A stretch of DNA of 43,518 nucleotides from positions 49,123 to 92,640 of the forward strand of contig DDIR01000062.1 of NCBI GenBank assembly GCA_002338715.1, written 5' to 3'. Source of the stretch: Phycisphaerales bacterium UBA1845 (lineage in GTDB: Bacteria > Planctomycetota > Phycisphaerae > UBA1845). Shown piece after piece: positions 42,690-43,518 of the stretch. Positions within the stretch are counted from its first letter, which is position 1. Every line of letters begins with the position of its first letter. The position numbers and the translations under genes are program-made. The notes beneath the pieces are model-generated. The model was not told where the DNA came from. It saw nothing but the letters and a program-made list of their open reading frames with translations, and made no database searches.

Positions 42690-42720
42690 GTTGTCCCCTG
42701 TTTGGATCGCCTCTCGTGTT
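42690..42720 (+). promoter_or_regulatory. Candidate ECF-type promoter, copy 2 (TTGTCCC-N17-CGTGTT)
   Basis: TTGTCCC (42691-42697), 17 nt, then CGTGTT (42715-42720) and TGGGGTG. The boxes and spacing match those at 39764-39794. The ATG of the Gly-rich gene is 73 nt downstream. A short hairpin GGCCCA-N7-TGGGCC (42740-42758) lies in the leader. Confidence 0.6.
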
Positions 42721-42793
42721 TGGGGTGTGGACAGAAATGGGCCCACCGTTGATGGGCCGGACCGGACGTTTGAATACCAAGGAGAATCGAACG

Positions 42794-43518
42794 ATGACCC
42801 CCAGACTCATACTCAAGACTGTGGCCGCGAGCCTGATGTTATCCGCCAGCCTGACTCCGGCGAATGCCGCCGATCTGGTCGTCGGCTCGGAGCAGAGCAT
42901 TCCGTTTACAGGCGCATACGAAGAATTCACGATCCCTGAGACCAACCCACCGACGTATCTACAATTGACGGTTTTTGGCGGAGACGGTGGTGATGCGTAC
43001 GCCGGCCAGAATCTGGAATGTTTCGCGCGGGGTGGTCAAGGTGGCACCGCCGAAGCGATCTTTCGGGTGGGTTACGGTTTCAATGAACTCGAGCCCGGCG
43101 GAACCATTCGGTTCATCGTCGGTGGCGAGGGCACTATCGACGAAAACGACAACGGCGGGAGCCATGGAGGTGGCGGAGGTTCACCTGTTGCCACGTCCGG
43201 AGGTGGCGGTGGGTCCGGTGTCATCTATCGAGCGCCTGGCAATTCGTCCAACGCATGTGGCGCTGATTGGATTGTGTTGGTCGCTGCCGGTGGCGGTGGC
43301 GGCGCAACACAGGGCTCCGGCTTTGGATGCGTCAATGGGCACGATGGCGGCAATGCCCAGACCGGAGAATGCGGCCGCGATGGAGCAGGTAGCACAGGCG
43401 GTGACGGCGGTTGCGACGGGCAGGAAGGAGAAAACGGTGGCAGCAATGGAGGCAAGGGCGGAGGTGGAGCAGGCGCCTTTGGCGAATCCGGTTCAAGTGG
43501 AGCGGCGGGGAAAGGGTG
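42794..43518 (+). CDS. Secreted glycine-rich protein (3' end cut by window)
   Basis: At least 241 residues are open to the window end. A signal peptide (MTPRLILKTVAASLMLSASL..ANA) is followed by a beta-rich part with LQLTVFGGDGGDAY and GGTIRFIVGGEG. A very Gly-rich region follows (GGGGGS, GGGGATQGSG, GGSNGGKGGGGAG) with scattered Cys. The pattern resembles glycine-rich surface-sandwich domains in which Gly-rich loops connect short beta strands (VVGGxGG type). It is probably a surface or extracellular structural protein; the function is unknown. The start is ATG 42794, with AAGGAG about 9 nt upstream. It shares the bipartite upstream motif with the propeller gene. Confidence 0.8.
   Translation, partial: MTPRLILKTVAASLMLSASLTPANAADLVVGSEQSIPFTGAYEEFTIPETNPPTYLQLTVFGGDGGDAYAGQNLECFARGGQGGTAEAIFRVGYGFNELEPGGTIRFIVGGEGTIDENDNGGSHGGGGGSPVATSGGGGGSGVIYRAPGNSSNACGADWIVLVAAGGGGGATQGSGFGCVNGHDGGNAQTGECGRDGAGSTGGDGGCDGQEGENGGSNGGKGGGGAGAFGESGSSGAAGKG

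Overview
The window looks like a chromosomal segment of a planctomycete, probably Phycisphaerae-like. The reasons are a divergent ECF sigma factor of the planctomycete-rich TIGR02999 type paired with a TPR-tailed Ser/Thr kinase, large secreted proteins with dockerin-like and calcium-repeat tails, many proteins carrying a C-x2-C..YNLTGL..CPECG zinc ribbon, TTG starts, and a GC content that looks moderately high by eye. I see no phage, integrase, transposase, CRISPR or rRNA. One tRNA-Ser(UGA) is present.

Layout. 1-4.3 kb (minus strand): a saccharopine/lysine-6-dehydrogenase-like gene cut by the window edge, a PhnD-like lipoprotein and adenine deaminase. 4.4-8.2 kb (plus): a small membrane zinc-ribbon protein and two translationally coupled SPFH-domain proteins with repeated N-terminal beta modules. 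8.2-12.3 kb: nadD, a family 2 glycosyltransferase fused to a nucleotide-binding-like domain, an AIM24 protein whose 3' end overlaps the glycosyltransferase, and an MFS transporter. 12.5-16.8 kb: five tandem paralogues of a zinc-ribbon plus multi-TM family that I cannot assign to a known function. 16.9-18.2 kb: a dicarboxylate/amino acid:cation symporter.

18.4-28.9 kb (plus): a nonulosonic (pseudaminic-type) acid operon. It has PseB, PseC, an atypical NeuB paralogue, a Pse-associated methylase, PseG, a canonical NeuB/PseI synthase, two more methyltransferases, a sugar N-formyltransferase, WbqC, a CMP-sugar cytidylyltransferase (PseF) and a PIG-L deacetylase. No PseH acetyltransferase is visible. 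I propose that the formyltransferase replaces it, giving an N-formylated nonulosonate. The atypical NeuB has lost both metal-ligand histidines. pseB has no ATG/GTG/TTG start and seems to begin at ATC behind a perfect Shine-Dalgarno.

28.9-35.7 kb: a secreted six-unit Kazal-type protein, scpA-ridA, a small lipoprotein, a Bfd-like [2Fe-2S] protein, a secreted TlpA-like thioredoxin fusion, tRNA-Ser and an SRPBCC protein. 35.8-43.5 kb: the kinase and ECF sigma factor (minus), facing two secreted-protein genes (plus): a seven-repeat Asp-box propeller/dockerin protein and a Gly-rich protein cut by the window end. Both of these genes are preceded by the same bipartite motif, TTGTCCC-N17-CGTGTT, a candidate promoter for the neighbouring sigma factor.

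Three copies of a 64-65 bp palindromic element (GTAGGGTGGGCC..GGCCCACCCTAC) sit between genes, one of them inside the nonulosonate operon.
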